NCBI RefSeq assembly: GCF_001662875.1
Contig: NZ_JPVZ01000012.1
Span: 1-64,000, forward strand
Length of the DNA stretch: 64,000 bases
Reading direction: 5' to 3'
DNA from: Thalassospira tepidiphila MCCC 1A03514
GTDB taxonomy: Bacteria > Pseudomonadota > Alphaproteobacteria > Rhodospirillales > Thalassospiraceae
In this document: positions 62,536 to 64,000 of the stretch, piece by piece
How the letters are laid out: every line of letters begins with the position of its first letter
Position numbering within the stretch: the stretch's first letter is position 1
The notes under the pieces: generated by a model
The model's input: the letters and a program-made list of their open reading frames with translations, nothing else
What the model was told of the DNA's origin: nothing
The model's database searches: none
Translations under genes and position numbers: made by a program

Positions 62536-63422
62536 CCGCCACCTCCCGATGCTTGTGGCCCAAGCGGGATCGGCTGGGAAATGGATGGCTGCGCGCCACC
62601 ATTTGCCGGCGGGATCATGAATTGTTGTGGCGCGACAGCACCCGTCTGCCCGCCCGAACCAACGCCATTTGCGCCAGAATCCGGCGTCGTGGAGGTCGGC
62701 GTTGCGGCAGGTGTTTCATTTCCGTTGCCATTGCCGTTACGATTGATCGGTTCCGGCGCTTCCTTGGGACCGAAATTCCAGAAAAAGCGAAATGTCACGA
62801 TGAACGGGTCGGCACCCGGGTCAATCCCGACAAAGAAACGGTCTTCGGGTGCGCCGACATCGGTCAGCTCGCGGGCAAATGATCCGGCCTGGGCGATCTG
62901 AAGATTGTTTTCAATCTGGATCGTGCCTTTGTCTTCGATCTGGCTGCCCATGACCATTTCCATCTCGTAGGAGGCATACCCATCGTCATCAGCCAGCACT
63001 TCGGCAAGCTGGCGCATGAAATCGGCCTGTCTTTCTCGGACCAGGATGGAATTGGTATCAAACAGCTGATCGACATGCATGATGACTTCCATCAACTTGC
63101 CCGGCTGAATGACTTCAACCCGGACCACTTTGATGGCGGTCTCGAAAAGATGCCCCAGCTTGTCCTGGGTTTCCTGTGCTGATACCGTTGGCCCCTCGAT
63201 GGAGGTTACGGTCTGCAAACTGGTTGTCGGCGGGAGAATGGCCGCAAATGCCGAGGAAAGGCTTTCCTGCACTTCGCGGGTTTTGACCTCTTCAAAGGTC
63301 GAAATGGTATTGAGCAGAATGAAAAAGGCTAGCAGAAGGAGATAGAGCGCCAGAAACAACGCCACTGCCCCGTTTGTAGGGGGGGAAGGTGGTGTCGGTC
63401 CATCGTCCTCTATCTCCGCCAT
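62532..63422 (-). CDS. Second MotB-like protein lacking the proton-binding Asp
   Basis: The 296-residue protein has a single N-terminal span (VALFLALYLLLLAFFILLNTI) preceded by a Pro-rich acidic head, and a periplasmic domain with RQADFMRQLAEVLADDDGY and SFARELTDVGAPEDRFFVGIDPG that resembles a degenerate OmpA/MotB domain. The span has no Asp where MotB needs one. The tail is long, Asn/Gly- and Pro-rich. Coupled to motB, it may form a mixed stator or a structural partner. Confidence 0.8.
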   Translation of the reverse strand: MAEIEDDGPTPPSPPTNGAVALFLALYLLLLAFFILLNTISTFEEVKTREVQESLSSAFAAILPPTTSLQTVTSIEGPTVSAQETQDKLGHLFETAIKVVRVEVIQPGKLMEVIMHVDQLFDTNSILVRERQADFMRQLAEVLADDDGYASYEMEMVMGSQIEDKGTIQIENNLQIAQAGSFARELTDVGAPEDRFFVGIDPGADPFIVTFRFFWNFGPKEAPEPINRNGNGNGNETPAATPTSTTPDSGANGVGSGGQTGAVAPQQFMIPPANGGAQPSISQPIPLGPQASGGGG

Positions 63423-63433
63423 GATAACGCCAC

Positions 63434-64000
63434 TTAGTTAAACATCGCGTCGATGTCGGCCTGCGTTACGCCTTTTCCTTCAAGCTGCGGACCGTTCAGC
63501 AAAGCCTCTTCGCCTTCCGGTTCTTTTTTCTTCCGCGGGTTGGCGGCAGCATATTTGGCGATTTCATCACCAAATGCCGTCACAAGCCCTTCAACCCGTT
63601 CTTCGATGGATTTCAGGGCCTTGATCACCTTGGTGGTGCGCTGGCCGGTGATATCCTGGAAGTTGCAGGCTTCGTAGACGCGCATCGTTGCACTGGTCAC
63701 GATTTCGGCCTGTTCTGGCGGCAGAGTGCTTGCGAATTCTTCAAGCGTGTCCATGGCATCAAGGATTTCGTGTGTTGCCCCGGCGGTCGCATCGACGATG
63801 GCATCAAGCTCGTCGGTTGCGTTGGGGATATACTCGGCCTTGATGTCGTCCGGACGAAGCGAGGCGATTTCCGATTTCATCTTGCGAATGATGCCGGAAA
63901 GCTCATCGAGCTCGCCAAACAAACGTTTCTGATCATCGGTCGGTTTATCGCCCATAAAGCGCGACAACTGATCCATCAGATCGGACAATTGTTCGACCTT
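63434..64000 (-). CDS. cheZ: Chemotaxis phosphatase CheZ, 5' end may lie beyond window
   Basis: At least 184 residues with the CheZ helical hairpin and the active-site segment YEACNFQDITGQRTTKVIKAL, where the Gln removes phosphate from CheY-P. The C-terminal VTQADIDAMFN matches the CheY-binding peptides of FliM and CheZ. In-frame starts within the window are TTG 63988 and ATG 63976; the reading frame also stays open to the window edge, so the true start is unsure. It leads the minus-strand motor cluster. Confidence 0.88.
   Translation of the reverse strand, partial: KVEQLSDLMDQLSRFMGDKPTDDQKRLFGELDELSGIIRKMKSEIASLRPDDIKAEYIPNATDELDAIVDATAGATHEILDAMDTLEEFASTLPPEQAEIVTSATMRVYEACNFQDITGQRTTKVIKALKSIEERVEGLVTAFGDEIAKYAAANPRKKKEPEGEEALLNGPQLEGKGVTQADIDAMFN

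Overview
The window looks like a chromosomal segment of a motile, Gram-negative alphaproteobacterium of the Rhodospirillales type, most likely Thalassospira or a close relative. This is inference from gene content (CckA, an alphaproteobacterial RecA N-terminus, SOS boxes of the GAAC-N7-GAAC type, marine-type transport genes) and a moderate GC content. I see no rRNA, tRNA, insertion sequence, prophage or CRISPR array.

Layout. 1-2.9 kb: an ECF sigma factor with its membrane anti-sigma factor, a divergent exported Gly/Asn-rich protein cut by the window edge, and a lipoprotein sharing a C-terminal domain with the anti-sigma factor; two near-identical ECF-type promoters face away from each other. 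3.1-11.8 kb: an AraC regulator, a structured intergenic region, then a three-gene cluster of two large exported tectonin-type beta-propeller proteins flanking a lipoprotein with TPRs and a secretin domain. This cluster is the best candidate for an undescribed system. 11.8-18 kb: pirin, WrbA, a periplasmic glycerophosphodiesterase, a MoxR/CoxE-type pair and another AraC regulator. 18-25.2 kb: a TetR gene divergent from a polyamine-type ABC transporter operon that continues into a metallo-beta-lactamase-fold hydrolase and an aldehyde dehydrogenase. 25.3-35.6 kb: a lipoprotein, a TPR protein, a DUF2254 membrane protein, alaS, a GNAT, two entericidins around a DUF1328 protein, a hydrolase divergent from a membrane-bound AraC regulator, and a NIPSNAP protein. 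35.7-39.9 kb: recA with two SOS boxes; nikR divergent from NikK/NikL-like nickel accessory genes; an EamA transporter. 40-46 kb: four periplasmic-binding-like proteins in tandem, a second EamA transporter and a CaCA cation exchanger. 46-64 kb: cckA and a flagellar region (flhB, fliR, fliQ, fliE, flgC, flgB on the minus strand; csrA, an FlhB-tail protein, a small coiled-coil protein, fliO and fliP on the plus strand), interrupted by a PuuB-like oxidase, then a minus-strand set of Sel1 protein, a 1156-residue AMIN-like/TPR protein, two MotB-like proteins and CheZ.

How the parts fit. The flagellar genes supply the export gate (FliO, FliP, FliQ, FliR, FlhB), the proximal rod (FliE, FlgB, FlgC), motor components and chemotaxis output. 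The transporter operon couples import of a polyamine-like amine to oxidation of the derived aldehyde. The nickel genes look like a NikR-controlled accessory module whose permease lies elsewhere. The tectonin-secretin cluster has no inner-membrane secretion partners nearby, so its function is unknown.
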